Notes under the pieces: model-generated
The model's input: only the letters and a program-made list of their open reading frames with translations
Told to the model about the DNA's origin: nothing
Database searches by the model: none
Part shown: positions 1 through 11,558 of the stretch, piece after piece
Layout of the letters: every line of letters begins with the position of its first letter
Position numbering within the stretch: the stretch's first letter is position 1
Assembly (NCBI GenBank): GCA_018398765.1
Contig: JAHBMJ010002026.1
Location: 1-23,535, forward strand
Origin: Chromera velia
Lineage: Eukaryota; Sar; Chromeraceae
Length of the DNA stretch: 23,535 nt
Reading direction: 5' to 3'
Program-made: the position numbers and the translations under genes

Positions 1-351
1 GGGGGAGGGGGGGTCCCGGTTGTTCGACCGAACGAGGAGATTCCCTTGACTGCTGGGGGGGTGGCGTCCGTCCGTGGTGGGGTTGGAGGAGGAGGAGTAC
101 CGAGTGCGACAGGCAGAGGATCCGTTGTGTCTGTACGGACCGGGGGGATGGGAGAGAGGGGGCGGGGTGCTCCGGTGATTCCCGGTGGGGGTCTTGCGAA
201 TAATGCCCCCTCAGTGCTGAGGCAGCAGTCGACTCAGCAACAGCAGAACAGAGCGGTAAGCGCACTGAGAGAGGCGTCTGGTACGGCTGCAGATTTCCTG
301 GTTGCACTTCACACCTGGTCAACAAAAGTGGGTTTTCTGGGGGGAGACTGA
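1..351 (+). CDS. Possible 3' end of a gene entering from the left (partial)
   Basis: Frame 1 is open from the window edge to a TGA at 349-351. It is very Gly/Arg-rich at first, then becomes more ordinary from about residue 60 (a Gln-rich stretch, then a 40-residue Ala/Leu segment). A good donor (GTAAGC at 256) and a TGCAG at 288-292 would define a 37-nt intron. Splicing it keeps an open frame to a TAG near 424, but 37 nt is very short, so the donor may use another acceptor or none. GC-rich sequence of this kind is often open by chance. I recognise no family. The call rests on the open frame, the composition and the polyadenylation-type signal downstream. Confidence 0.3.
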   Translation, partial: GGGGVPVVRPNEEIPLTAGGVASVRGGVGGGGVPSATGRGSVVSVRTGGMGERGRGAPVIPGGGLANNAPSVLRQQSTQQQQNRAVSALREASGTAADFLVALHTWSTKVGFLGGD

Positions 352-1090
352 TCAGTTGCCTCGTCGCTGTGTATCTCAATCCCTTTGCTTCCTCCTTCTG
401 ACCCTTTCTCTGGAGAACGTGTAGATTTTGACGATCTAAGGCTGGAGGATTAGAGAGTAACTGCATGGAGGGAATGTAGTATGTATGCTTCCACCTCCAA
501 ATACGGGCAGGCAGGCAGGACGGGAGAAAGAAAACGGGTCCAGGAGGAAGGAAATGCATTTGGGGAGGGAGCGGGGGAGGCTGTCGGTCGATCTGGAGAG
601 ACCGCGGGGGGGAAAGGGGTCGAGACTGAACCTTTTGAGTCGAGTGGGAGTGGGAAGTCTTTTCTCTGGTTAATTAAGTGGGTGGCAGGGCTTGCTTGCT
701 CACTTTCCCCTTCGAGGAAGGGCTCGAGTCACTGACTAGTCGAGGCAGTACTCTCTCAAGCGTGTGTGAGCCCCCATGCACAGAAGGAAAGACACATCTA
801 TCGCAGGAGGGGAACTAGGGGGATGGAAATCGAATGTCACGCAGTTTCATGCACCTGCTCTTTATCCGCCCGCCTGTGTGGAGTCATGCATGCGTGCCTG
901 AATGGCGATCGGCAAGAATTATAAGGGGAGGAGAAGAGGGGGGGCGATAAAAGGGGGGAAAGACGGTGGATACAAGTGGTGGTTTGGGCAGGCATGGTAA
1001 TGAGTATGCTGTGACTGTTTCCAAGATTTTCCATCAGAATCATTTGGCCGGACAAAACGGTACTAAAGAACGTTGAGAAGAGAGAATGCT
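352..1090 (+). other. GC-rich, 3' UTR-like stretch without a convincing gene
   Basis: There are only short overlapping ORFs (for example 481-735 and 837-1055), of low complexity or with unnatural composition. The stretch lies between the last open frame on the left and an AATAAA at 1091, where base composition drops abruptly to AT-rich. The simplest reading is a long 3' UTR or intergenic flank. Confidence 0.35.
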
Positions 1091-1096
1091 AATAAA
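1091..1096 (+). promoter_or_regulatory. Candidate polyadenylation signal AATAAA
   Basis: An exact AATAAA sits where the GC-rich left block gives way to AT-rich DNA. A second AATAAA occurs at 1471-1476. Position and composition change favour the first as the end of a rightward transcript. There is no experimental support. Confidence 0.3.
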
Positions 1097-1921
1097 AGAA
1101 AGTTTGCTTGAAAAGATTGATTCTGTATGACAATAACTCTGTATCATAATGACGAATGGTAACAAACTGTAGTCTTCTGAGTCTTCTCTATCAAAAAAAT
1201 GTTTTTAAATTATGACAATACATCACAAAGGTTTTTTTTTTTGAAAGTAATTTTTTAATCTAAGTAATGATAGTTTTTGAAAAATTTTTTTTTGCTTATG
1301 TTCTATTATGTTCTCGTATGTTTATACGTCTATGATCTTCGTTTTTCATATTTTTCCAGTCCTATTTCAGTCTTATACAGTCTCTATTATTTTGACATGG
1401 AAGAGCCTCCATATTGCTCGGCTATGCCCAACATAGCCCGGCGTCACTGTGCTGTCACTCCCGGCCCCTGAATAAAGTATATGCGCAACAAAATTTGGTA
1501 AATCTGAGTCATTGAAGGTTTAATTTGTTATAGCACAGTTATGCCTGTCCGTGTCATGCCTAGTGTCATGCGGCGTCCCCATGTAGTATGAAGGGTTGAT
1601 CCAGTTATTGGTAAAAGTATTTGATGAGGAAGAGTTTTTTTTTTTGTAATTGTAATTTTTATGATTTGATTTTTGTTGTTGTAATGTATTAGGGGCGGAT
1701 CTAGCCTATTTTGTCATAGTTTGTCACAAGGTTCTGCCTTTTCCCATTACTTAAATTACTTCCGAATCTAATAGTAAAAATGTTCATCAATCTGACACTT
1801 TAACACTCTAAATTAATAAAATTACTCGTAATTTCAAGGGCAGGGAAGGGCAGGGTTAAGAAAGAAAAAGGAGGGGGGTAATTGAAATGTTATTATACAA
1901 TATTTAGTAATATTATGCAGA
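1097..1921. other. AT-rich intergenic stretch
   Basis: Homopolymer A/T runs dominate, with no credible ORF. It holds one partial copy (1692-1737) of a repeat whose other copies form the inner arms of the fold-back element at 3788-4210. A duplicated GGGCAGGGAAGGGCAGGG block lies near 1840-1856. Confidence 0.5.
1692..1737 (+). repeat. Solo fragment of the 3788-4210 fold-back repeat family
   Basis: It begins GGGGCGGATCTAGCCTA and runs through TTTGTC and AAGGTT. This matches the inner arm at 4114-4145 directly and the arm at 3957-3987 in reverse complement, so three related copies lie within 2.5 kb. Confidence 0.5.
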
Positions 1922-3634
1922 TCTATCTCCCGTTGTGCCAGGGGGGGTTAGGAATCCCTTTCTTCCGTCATATCGCACCGGCAGCGCTAGTAGGCTGCGG
2001 TACGCAAACCCTCGCCGCAGTCAGAGGCAGGCTTACCGATCAAGGTTTTGCAATGCCAACATGATCGGATTTTGCCGGCCTGCATTGGGTGAAAAGAGTG
2101 GCACAGGTATACACAGACTGCAGAGGGGGGGGTGCAGAGGGAACTCGGACAGAACCATATTCCCCGGGTGTTGCAAAGTGAGTGGGGGGAGAGAATTGAT
2201 GATTTTCTATTAATTTATGAGAGGGGGGAGATGCAGCACTTGATGATTGAAACCCTCCACCTTGTTCGTAGAAAACAACTTCTGAATGCGCTGTCCCCTC
2301 CAGAGAAGGCACGTTTGAAGTCCTATTCAGGCACAGAGGCCTCAGCTTAGCTCACTGCGATGCCATCCTCTGGATGGATAAAAATTTCCCCCACGCTCTT
2401 CACCACCACCGTTCGTCTTCGTCTTGGTCTTCCCATCCTAGAAATCAAACGGAACCCGATCTGTGCTTGTGGGGCCACGCTGGACCATGAGGGCCAGCAT
2501 GCACAGACTTATGGCACAGGAAGGAGTGTATAGTGGAGACATGAACAGATGAAAGATGTATTCTGCTCTCTTTTGCAGGGGCTCCGTCATTACTATATAA
2601 TAAGGAAGCCAACCCTAGTTGCATGATGGCTGGGTAATTACCGGGTAACCGGTTACCTGGCTGGGCTAGACCAATTTTTTAATAATGGCCAGGTTACCGG
2701 TTTACCGGCCATATAATTAAAAAAAAAAACAAAAATAAAAATCTAGAAAAAAAAATTAAAAAAAAATACTGTTTTTCTTTCACGCATGAAACTCATATGC
2801 ACGCACAACAAGCAAATAACATGCATGAAAATCGATGAAATACATTCATGCGGCATGAAAGCACACACACATGCACAAAACACGCGTGAAACACATGCAC
2901 AGTCAACTCGACGTGATAGCTGTATCTGAACAAAAACCAGTTGACGGACGTCGATCGGGCCGCGGCGCGGGCCCGCGGCCCGCCGCGACTCGGCCGGCTA
3001 GGTTACCGGCCAACCTGGTAACCACCCCCCTATTTCTGGCTGACTACCAAGTTACCAAGATGCACCTAGGGAGCCAACCTTTGGACAGCTAGGCTTGTCC
3101 ACTCCGACCCGTCTCATCAATGAGAAACAGAAACGTCCCGATTTCTTTGCAGGTCTCCCATCAGGAGACACCATACTAGGAGACATCGCAGTGACCCATC
3201 CATTCTCAATTGATGCCAACCGCCTGCGAAGATTCGCAAAAACAGTAGGGTCGGCAGTAAAAGCGATGGAGAAGGTTAAAAACGACAGGTACGGTGAGAT
3301 CTGTCATGAAATCGGATTTCGGTTTGTTCCTCTTGTATTTGAGACATATTATTATGGGAGACCAGGAGAGGGGACAATTTGTTTTTTGAAAGAGATGGCG
3401 AAGTTGGGGGCCGGAAGAGTGAAAGGAGGAGAGGGAGACGAGGCAGTGCAGACAAGGCTGATGGACCGGTATTATAAAGTTCTTTCGTGCACGCTACAGC
3501 GTTTCGTTACCGTAAATCTTCTCTATTCAATTCACAGCAGGAGGGGAACCAGAGGGCTTTTCCAGCTTGAGTACCTTCCCAGTAGGGACGTCGCAGCGTT
3601 CTCCGGGTCTTTCGACTTGGAGGGTGCAAACTAA
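1922..3634 (+). pseudogene. 5'-truncated, broken RLE-type (R2-like) non-LTR retrotransposon, C-terminal part
   Basis: Translated pieces read in order as the end of a reverse transcriptase followed by the restriction-enzyme-like endonuclease typical of the R2/NeSL/CRE group. At about 1925-2000 (frame 1) there is a GGLGIPF block. In frame 2 there follow an RLRLGLPIL block, a zinc-knuckle-like C-x-C ... H, an R-H pair, then RPD with a D 13 residues on (PD-x13-D) and a downstream FVPLVFE block. The last 179 residues are undamaged and end at 3634. Damage: a frame change between about 2000 and 2093, TGA at 2090, TAG at 2348 (where relatives have Trp before LTAMP), TAG at 2531, the last zinc ligand replaced by Tyr, and a 459-bp element inserted at 2613. 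An A-run (3677-3688) follows the stop, as expected of a LINE-like 3' end. The 5' end is missing, as is usual for truncated insertions. Family assignment is firm; exact clade is inferred. Confidence 0.75.
2613..3071. mobile_element. Nested non-autonomous TIR element (459 bp) with target-site duplication
   Basis: The ends are CCCTAGTTGCAT (2613-2624) and, read in reverse complement, CCCTAGGTGCAT (3060-3071): 11 of 12 match. AGCCAA flanks both sides directly (2607-2612 and 3072-3077), a 6-bp duplication that reads as 8 bp if the outer CC is counted. Inside are several GGTTACCGG-type palindromes near both ends, a poly-A/T-rich middle and a very GC-rich block (about 2957-3000); there is no transposase. 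Removing the element and one duplication copy puts the two halves of the host retrotransposon frame back in register, which confirms the boundaries. A hAT-like origin is possible but not shown. Confidence 0.8.
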
Positions 3635-3676
3635 GTGATCCTTTTATGATTGATTCTTTGTATACAAAGAAGAAGG

Positions 3677-3688
3677 AAAAAAAAAAAA
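3677..3688 (+). repeat. A-run at the retrotransposon 3' end
   Basis: Twelve A's lie about 40 bp after the stop codon of the retrotransposon frame, preceded by a small TTTGTATACAAA palindrome. This fits the tail of a target-primed insertion. I did not find an unambiguous target duplication for the retrotransposon itself. Confidence 0.4.
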
Positions 3689-3787
3689 GAAAAGGGGGTA
3701 AGCGCATGAAAAGAAAGGAAGAAAAGAAGGTTGAGAAAATAAGGGCAAATTAATGGGGAAGGTCTCTTTGAAGTTGTTCTCCGCCAT

Positions 3788-4210
3788 CAAAAGGTAGCCT
3801 TTGCCAAGGGGACAAACTTTTAGAAAGTTTTTTCCCTGCGTCTCCCCTCTTTTCGTTGTTCTCCGAGTCCTACTCTACCGCCACTTGAGAAATAAGCCGC
3901 AGTAAAAGTGATTAATGAGCAGTGTTCCTAGATTCAGAACAGACGGGACGAACCGGAACCTTTTGACAGACTAGGCTAGATTCGCCCTTCATATACGGGG
4001 ATGTGGTATGCATAACAAAAACCTTAATTATTTATGTAAGCCACATAAAGCCACGTCCCCTGATCTACATATTATGGGCCATATATAGCCATATATACAC
4101 CGCTATTATGCGGGGCGGATCTGGCCTAGTTTGTCCGAAGGTTTTGCTGAGGAAAGGCGGGGCAAAACCTTCTTAACATTTTGTTCCTTTGGCAAAGGCT
4201 ACCCTTTGTT
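3788..4210. repeat. Fold-back (long inverted repeat) element
   Basis: The outer arms share GGTAGCCTTTGCCAA (3793-3807), found in reverse complement at about 4189-4204, with weaker similarity extending outward and inward. The inner arms 3957-3987 and 4114-4145 are also inverted copies of each other. Near the centre, GGGGATGTGG (from about 3998) pairs with CCACGTCCCC (about 4052). The left arm carries about 110 bp with no partner on the right. The whole could fold into one long imperfect hairpin. There is no ORF, so it is probably a MITE or fold-back element. Confidence 0.55.
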
Positions 4211-4598
4211 AGGAGAGATTATGAGAGAAAGACCTTAATCTTCGAAAAACTTTTCATGAGGGTTCAAAAAACTATACGCCGGCCGTAAAAGTCACATCAT
4301 GACTCATGCACATGCACATGCACATGCACATATGCATCACATATGCACACGCATAAACAACACAATACAACACACGCATAATCACGCATACACACTCATG
4401 ATTCGGCCCGGTATTGACCGGTCAGGTCTCTGCATGTCGCCGCAATAGCAATGGAATGCGTTCGGCGGTGCAGACTAGAGGGTCTTCATCACACAGATTA
4501 CCATTGCTCACCCGAGTCCTCTTTCGGAGGCTCTGGAGGTCCCTTGCAAAATTCCGTGGAAATTGATCACTGACAGAGCAACGCACTTGTGAGGGACA
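4211..4598 (+). promoter_or_regulatory. Upstream region of the F-x-P repeat gene
   Basis: This is the interval between the fold-back element and the start codon at 4599. It contains a CATGCA-type microsatellite (about 4306-4345) and CA/TG-rich sequence, then becomes GC-richer from about 4400. No TATA box or initiator could be singled out. It presumably holds promoter and 5' UTR. Confidence 0.3.
4306..4345. repeat. (CATGCA)n microsatellite
   Basis: Several tandem copies of CATGCA degrade into related CA/TG-rich hexamers. Similar CATGCA/CATGAA-rich sequence lies at about 2780-2890. Confidence 0.7.
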
Positions 4599-6155
4599 AT
4601 GAGTCGGCGGCAGAGCAAAGATGGAATGGGCTCGGTGACGCCCCGAGAAGAGCAGGAGGAAGAGGGTCCGTTGATGCGCGCAACGAGGGAAGAAATCATT
4701 CGGAGGTTGATGGCGGAAAGGAGGCGGAGAATGAAGGGAAAGTTGCAAACAGACGCGCTTGTCGAAGACGAAGAACCGAGGAGACGGGAGCCGAGTAGCT
4801 TCGCCTCTTTTCCCCCACCGCAACCTACCAGGCAAACTGCGCAGAGAGAGGCGGGCTCAGTTCCTCAGCCCTCTGAGTGCTATGAAGAAGTGGGAGGGGT
4901 TACGGGAGAGTCACAGAACTGGAAGGGGCTCAGTGAAAAGACACGGATACTCCGGGAGGAAACAGACCGAGCGTTGGTATCCTCTGGAAGGGAAGCCAGG
5001 CGTACGTCGTCTGAGCAAGGAAAAAGCGCAGGAGTCGATAGTGCAGGTAGGCTTGATCATGATCAGCCTCTTAGAGAGCGTTTTGACCTAGACGGCGCGC
5101 CCTTTGGTTCGTTCGGAGCCCTCCCAAACGGAGGGGGGAGAGGACCGGCGAGAGACATTGACGGTCCGATGGCTGAGGCCGCGGATCCGAGACCCGTGTC
5201 GCGTCCCGTTCCCGCATCTTCGTCCCAGGAGGTTCTTGTTGGGAATGTAGATGGAAATGTAGGAGGTCGTTATGCTGCCCCTACCGTAGAGGAGGCGGAA
5301 GGTGGCAGAGAGGGGAGAGGAGAACGAAATCCAAACGGGGATCTTTTGCGGGTTCCCCGAAGTCAACAGAGGAAGCAGGACAAGCGGGCAGAGGCTTCTT
5401 CAGCGCCTTCAGGGGGGGGCGCGGTCTCCACCCGAAAGGAAGGGCAGAGGGAAAAGGGGGGACGACAAGAATCCCCCCCGTCTCAGTTGAAAACAGAGAA
5501 ACTGGGCCTGAAGGCCAGCAACGCGCCCTTCACTTCCCTGTCTGTATCTGGGCCCCTAGGAGCCTCTTTTGGGGGTGGAAAAGCGGGAGTTGAGTCGAAG
5601 CAGAGGGACAGGATATCGCAGATGATGGAACGCCACCGTCAGAAAGTAGAGGCCCTTCAGAAGGCGCGGCAGGAGAAGGAAGCGAAAGAGATGGAGAGTT
5701 GCCCCTTCCGGCCCCAGATCAACTTGCGGTCTGCGATTGTGGCGCAACGTCAGCGCCAATGCCAACAGTCGCGCAACCTTTCCCTTCCCGACCGCCTTCA
5801 TTTGGAATATTATCAAAGAGAGTGGGTGCGCACTCAGGCAAGAGAGATCAGAGACGAGGAAGAAAGGCAGCTTGCCCCCTTCAAACCCACCCTAATACCC
5901 CGACAGAGCCAGGGAAGTTCCCCTCCCAAAAAGCAGAAGTCGGAAGTGACGGGCGGTGACAGCAGGGACACCGAAGAGAGAGAGAGACCCAAGGAGAAGC
6001 CGATGCACGAGAGACTAGACACAGTCATTGAAGAGAGGCGGGCGAGGAGACAAGAGCTCCAGCTGAAGTCGGAAAAGGAGGAAAGAGAGAAGAGGTCTTT
6101 CCAACCTCGTATCTCGACACAGTCGGAGAGAATGGTCATGCGGAGAAGGGAAAAG
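4599..6155 (+). CDS. Exon 1 of the F-x-P repeat gene
   Basis: 519 codons ending in phase 0 at AAAAG|GTCAGT. Residues 1-60 are highly basic. The middle (about 60-330) is low-complexity and rich in Gly/Ser/Arg/Glu, likely disordered. From about 335 a helical K/E/Q-rich section begins, containing three motifs with their Phe at residues 370, 428 and 501. The open frame continues past the donor into GT-repeat sequence and ends at 6464, but that extension is plainly intronic. Confidence 0.8.
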
Positions 6156-7208
6156 GTCAGTCAGTCAGTCGCTACAAGATTCGCTCAGCCGGCAGGCAGG
6201 TGGAAGTTGGCCAACAGCGACGCCGCATGTCTGTGTGTGTGTGTGTGTGTGTGTTTATCTCAACTCATTTCCGGCAGAATAGTTCCGTTCGTGAATCGGA
6301 AGTCAACGAAGCGTCCTTCCCCACGAACGAAACTGTGCAGCCAGTCCGGCTGCCTGCCTGCCTTCCTGCCTGTCTGTCTGTCTGTCTGTCTGTGCGCTCA
6401 TTCATCAATCCATTGGCAGGCAGGGACCTCCCTCCACGCGCATGCACAGAGAGAATGGCTGTGACGCAGCTACAGCTGCGTTCGTTCGTTTTCCGCTTTT
6501 TTTTTTCCTGCTTCTGCCTCTGCTTCTGTAGTGCTGATTGCTCTGTCTGTTGGTCAATGGTGCTTCCTTCCTTCTCCTGCGGACGGGGGGGCCTTCCTTC
6601 AAGTGCAGAGCTCCTCAATGAAAGCTGCATATATGGTGGAAGTTCCCTGCTGCTGCATTATGAATGTCGTGACGGAAGTGACCCCTCTCTCAGGCAGACA
6701 CTTGATCCTTCCTTCCTGATGGCAGAACTGACTGAATGAATGAATGAATGAATGAATGAATGAGTGAGTGAGTGAGTGAACGGAAGAACGAACGATCGAA
6801 CCAATGCAGGACCCCTCCGAGTGGCTGCCTGTGGAGGAGAGGTTGAAGGCGCGTGCAGAACGCTCCAGACAGAGAAAGCACAAGGAGGCCGTAGAGGAAT
6901 CCGAAAAGGAGAGGCAGGCGAGGCTTGCAGGGGGAGGAGGAGGAGGGAGGGCCGGCAGGGAAGGGAAAAAAGGGTCACAGCAGCAAATTGAAACGGGACT
7001 TCTCGCAATAGGTCTGTCTGCTTGGTTTGTCAGCTTGTCTGGATGCCCAGGTTGTCTGAGTGAACGTCTTCCTCGGTTGTTTGTTGGTCTTCTTTCTCTC
7101 TCGCTCTTTCTTTCTTTCTTTCTCTTTTCGTTTCTTTCCTTGCTTGCTGTGTTTGTGGAAAAAAGGAGAAATGAAAGATATTTCGCAGCCTGTCTGGCGC
7201 TCTCTCTC

Positions 7209-7280
<72 letters not shown>

Positions 7281-8865
7281 CGGGCAAAGACGGAGTGCTT
7301 TGAGACAAAAGGGCCCGCAATCCGCCTTGCTTCCTTCCTGTCTCTGATTCCTTTGACCTCCTTGCGGGGAGGGGTCGGGATTCTTTCCTTGTGTTGCTCG
7401 CTTTTCATTTGTTTTCTATCTATCTATTAATATTAGTATCTATCTATCTATCTGTCTGTCTGTCTGTCTGTACGTCCATCTGTCTGCCTGCCTGTAAAGA
7501 AAGAAACACATCGTGTGTCTGTCTCTGAAGGGAGAAGAAGAAACATACGGTCTGTCTGTCTGTCTGTCTGACTGACTGAGTTGTCGTGATGTTCTTTTGT
7601 CTTTGTTGCTTTCTTTCTTTCTGTCTGTTGTGTTCATGAAGAAGAGGAGGGAAAGAAACCATACAGTCTTTCTGTGTGTCTGTCTGTCTTTCTGTCTGTC
7701 TATCTGTCGGTCTATCCGAAAGAAAGGAAGCGATTCGGAAACATTGAAGTGAAGAAAAGACGACATAGTCTGTCTGTCTGCCTGTCTGTCTGTCTGTATC
7801 TGCCTGTCTGTCCGTCCATGAAGAAAAGAAGGGAGAAGAAGAAGCATACAGTCTGTCTGCAAAAAGAAGAAAGAAAAAAACAGAAGAGGATGAAGAAAGA
7901 GAAAAAGGAAAAGAAAAGACGATACACTCTGTCTTCTAAATCAAGAAAGAGAAAAAAGGGAAAGAAAGGACGATATAGTCTGTCTCTCTGCCTGTCTGTT
8001 ATGCACATGAAGAAAAGGAGGGAGAAGAAGAAACATGTAGTTTGTCAGGGGAAAAAATATATAAAAAGAAAAGAAGTCACACAGTCTGTCTGTCTGTCTG
8101 TCTCTGCTACTTGTTTTCTTTTTTTTCCTCGGCTCTATTATTACATACCTCTTAGCCACCTCCTTACTTTTTGTGGCTGTTTGTAAATTTCAGCGCGGAG
8201 AAATGTCGCAAACTCGAGACAAGTGTGCGTCTGAGTGCGTGGGCGTGCAGGAAATGGTGAACAGGAAGGGGCTTTTCAGAGTTTTCTTGAAAGGTCTGTT
8301 TCTGCGGGAATGTCTTTTCAACCTTTGCGCCAAACCAGCTTTTTCGCTATTTCATTTCTGGAGGTTTTGCGGTTCGGATACGAGAATCCATGTTCAATTT
8401 CAGTCCGCTTACTTCCGTCGTTTCAATGCCTTTCTTGAATTCCACACCGCCGGTCTTCTAGGCCACTCTTTTCTCGCTGCATCTTTTCCGACTTGTACCA
8501 TTCTTTTATCTTCCATTCCCTGCCCCTATTCTGAGCATGCATGAATGCATGCATGCAGGCAAACGCTTTACGAGCAAGTCAGGGAACACCGGAGAGCAAT
8601 CCAGGCACAAAAAGCGGTAAGCCGGCTCAGTAGGTTAGCCGGACGGTCTGTGGTCAATCGCAAAGCAACAGAGAGAAGCAGGTCTTCGGGGAGAAGAGGG
8701 ACTGCACACAGAAAGATAAATGGGCGGTGGTTAGAAAGAAAAAGAGTGACTGGGCCAAGCAATTGGCTGGCTGACTGACTGACGGACCGACAGACAGAAA
8801 AGGTCGACAGTCTGTCTGACTGATAGACAATGTGTGTGTGTGTGTGTGTGTGTGCGTGCGTGAGT

Positions 8866-8900
<35 letters not shown>

Positions 8901-11115
8901 TGTATGGGGGAGAGAGAGAGGGAGAGAGAGAAATTGAAAGAGAGACAAAGAGACAGAGAGAAGCGGTTCCTTCACTGACTGAATGCAGGCGCAAGAACTG
9001 ACCTTCAAGCCGAAGGTGAACCCACAGAGCGCTGCTTTGGCGGCAGCTCATCCATCCCGTTTGCTCAGGCACTCCCTCACCCTCACAGATAAAGGGCGTG
9101 AGCACCACCATCCTGCAGACTTCCTTTCACCCTGCCATCCAGCTTCCACAGTTTTCACCCTCGGGGCCGCTGCCAGTGGCCAAGAAAAAGAGAGAGAGAT
9201 TGCTGCCGCCGGAGCGACGACCCTGCTTAGCACCGTCGCACTGCAGCAACGAGAGGCGGAAGAAGTTCTTGAACGAATGCAGACGTCCACAACGTTTGGT
9301 CAAGAGAGAGGGGTAGCCGCAGGAGGAGAGGGAGACTCTGCTTTGATTGCTCAAACTGCAACACAGTCTCCCAGCAGACGAGACGGGCAGAGAGATCATG
9401 CCGCACTTTTCCCTTCCAGCAGCCAGAAGCCTGTTGGGGTGGCACCAGCTGATCACCAGGTTATCCATCTGTACGCTGGAGGACCGAGGCCAACCACCAC
9501 GGACCTCCTCCCTCACGCAGCAATCTACCCTGGTAGGTCAATTGGGCAGGCAGGGAACGGAGGGAGAGAAGAGAGGTGAAGATGGCTGGGGTGGTGGGGA
9601 TTGGTAGGTTGTTGCGGTGGTTGTGTGAGCTGGAATCCACTCAATCAATTTCTGTGGCGCCGTTTTTTTTCTTTTCGAGGCAGCAGGCAAAATAGCAGAA
9701 GCCTCCTTCTTACTCGGAGGCGAGAGAAGCTCGTTTATGTGTACACTTATTGATGTGCCCATCTATCTCTGCATGGATGGATGCATGCAGGACCCGGTAG
9801 GCGCGATGACAAAAGCAAAGAGAAAACTGCGGAGTGGGAGAGAGAGTGTACCTTCAGGCCGGCCATCAGCGATCATTCAAGGGCACTTGCAGTCGGACGA
9901 AACTTCTCCACCATGCTCTCCGAGTCAGCCTTCCTTCTTGTCTGCCTTCCTGCCTGCATGTCTTGTGTGTGTTTCTTTTTCCCTCCGTCTCTGTGTGCCG
10001 TCCGCAGACGGCGGAGGAGAATTTCTGGGAGGGAGAAAAGGACTTTTCTGCCGATGAGGGTGAATGCGTCACGAGATCTCTCTTACCTGCTGGTGGGACA
10101 GCGGAATCGGATGACGGCAGGCAGGGAGGCATGGAATCTGGAGGCAGACAGACAGACAGAGAGGGGGACCGGTGTTAGATTGCGCATTCATGGGGGGGGA
10201 TGCATGCACAAATAGAGAGAGAGACGGCAGGTTGGCTGGAGTGGTGAGTGCATGGGTGCGTGTGTAGATCGATCGATCGATACACAAAGCTTTGGCTTGA
10301 CGTGCCGTCTCTGACGAAGGGAGAGAAGCATCAGGAGGCGATCCTCAAAGGACAGGAAGGACAAAGGGAGATGGATGTATGCGCATCGCATGAATGATTC
10401 TGACAAGTCTCTCTCTCACTTTCTCTGAGCCTCTCTCTGACTTGTTCTGTCACCGTCGACTCTTGCTTCCCTTGAGTGGCATCCGAGCAAGCTTGTGCGT
10501 CTCTTTTGTGCGCTCTCCGTATTTGAACGCAGACAGGAGAGGAAGAAGAAGGAGAGAGAAGAAAAACAGGCACAGAAAGACCAGGAGGACAACAATGCAT
10601 CGTCACAAAGAGCGGGGGGGAAAAACAAGAGGGGAGTATCTCCAAGGGTCTCGGGGGCATCCAGGAAGGCTTCGCAGGACATTGACGAAAACGGAGAGCA
10701 GGGAGGAGGGGGAAGCCAGAGGGAAAAGGAAAAGGAAAAAGAGGACGGGAGGGATCCCCGCTTTGCGCACATCCACTCCATTTTCTCTTGCCCCGAGGTC
10801 AGTCGCAACTAACTCCACAGAGGGGGAAAAGGAGGGGAAAGGAAACCGGAAGATGATCTCGGGCCACAATTGAAAAGCATGAACGCGTATGCATGTGATA
10901 AGAGTCGCCCTCCCCCTTCTACGTTTTGTGAGTGGATTGCCGAGAAGAACCAGCATGCTTTTCTACAACAGTTTCGGTGACAGTTTACCCTTTGGCAGGG
11001 TACAGGGGGAAGAAGTGGGTTCCGCTCTCCTGTGTCAAGTACGCCTTGTCAATTCGTGATATTGTGGTTGATGTTTACCTCTCCATTTTGAGTCTCTCTC
11101 TCTCTCTCTCCCTCT

Positions 11116-11150
<35 letters not shown>

Positions 11151-11518
11151 TCTATGGCAGAACCTCATGACGAAAATCAAGGAGGAAAAGGAGCAAAAGG
11201 ACTTCATTTTGGCCCAGAAGAAACTGGAGAGGTCGGTGTGCTTCCTCTTTGCCTGTCTGATTTTTTGTTGGGTGGTGCGTTGTAGATGGGGATCAGTTTT
11301 CGGCAATTTTCTCATTCCGTTGCACAGTCTTTCACTCACTTACTCACTCACACACTCAGCTGCGGATTTATTTCTGGAAAAGTATTGAAAGAAAAGGAGC
11401 AGTGGCCAGAGAGGGCACCAAAGCAGCGAGGGGTTCAAGGGTGAGGGATGTACCCATGATCGTCCATTCACATTCATTCACACACACACTCACACACACA
11501 CGCACGCGCGCGCGCGCG

Positions 11519-11558
<40 letters not shown>

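Noticed and set aside
2871-3092. 73-residue ORF within the nested element
   Set aside because: It translates CATG-rich repeats and the GC palindrome. No transposase similarity.
5088-6139. Minus-strand ORFs across exon 1
   Set aside because: Shadows of the plus-strand coding frame. Composition and splice context favour the + strand.
6599-7430. Open frames of 200-270 residues on both strands (- 6599-7408, + 6804-7430)
   Set aside because: Apart from exon 2 they translate TC/TG and TTTC repeats. The minus frame is antisense to exon 2 and to microsatellites.
7418-8105. CRISPR-like alternation of repeats and spacers
   Set aside because: Units vary in length, are imperfect, and grade into microsatellites in a eukaryotic intron.
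8192-8300. Possible exon after AATTTCAG (RGEMSQTRDKCASE...)
   Set aside because: Not needed for phase between exons 2 and 3; no clear donor, no charged-helix character.
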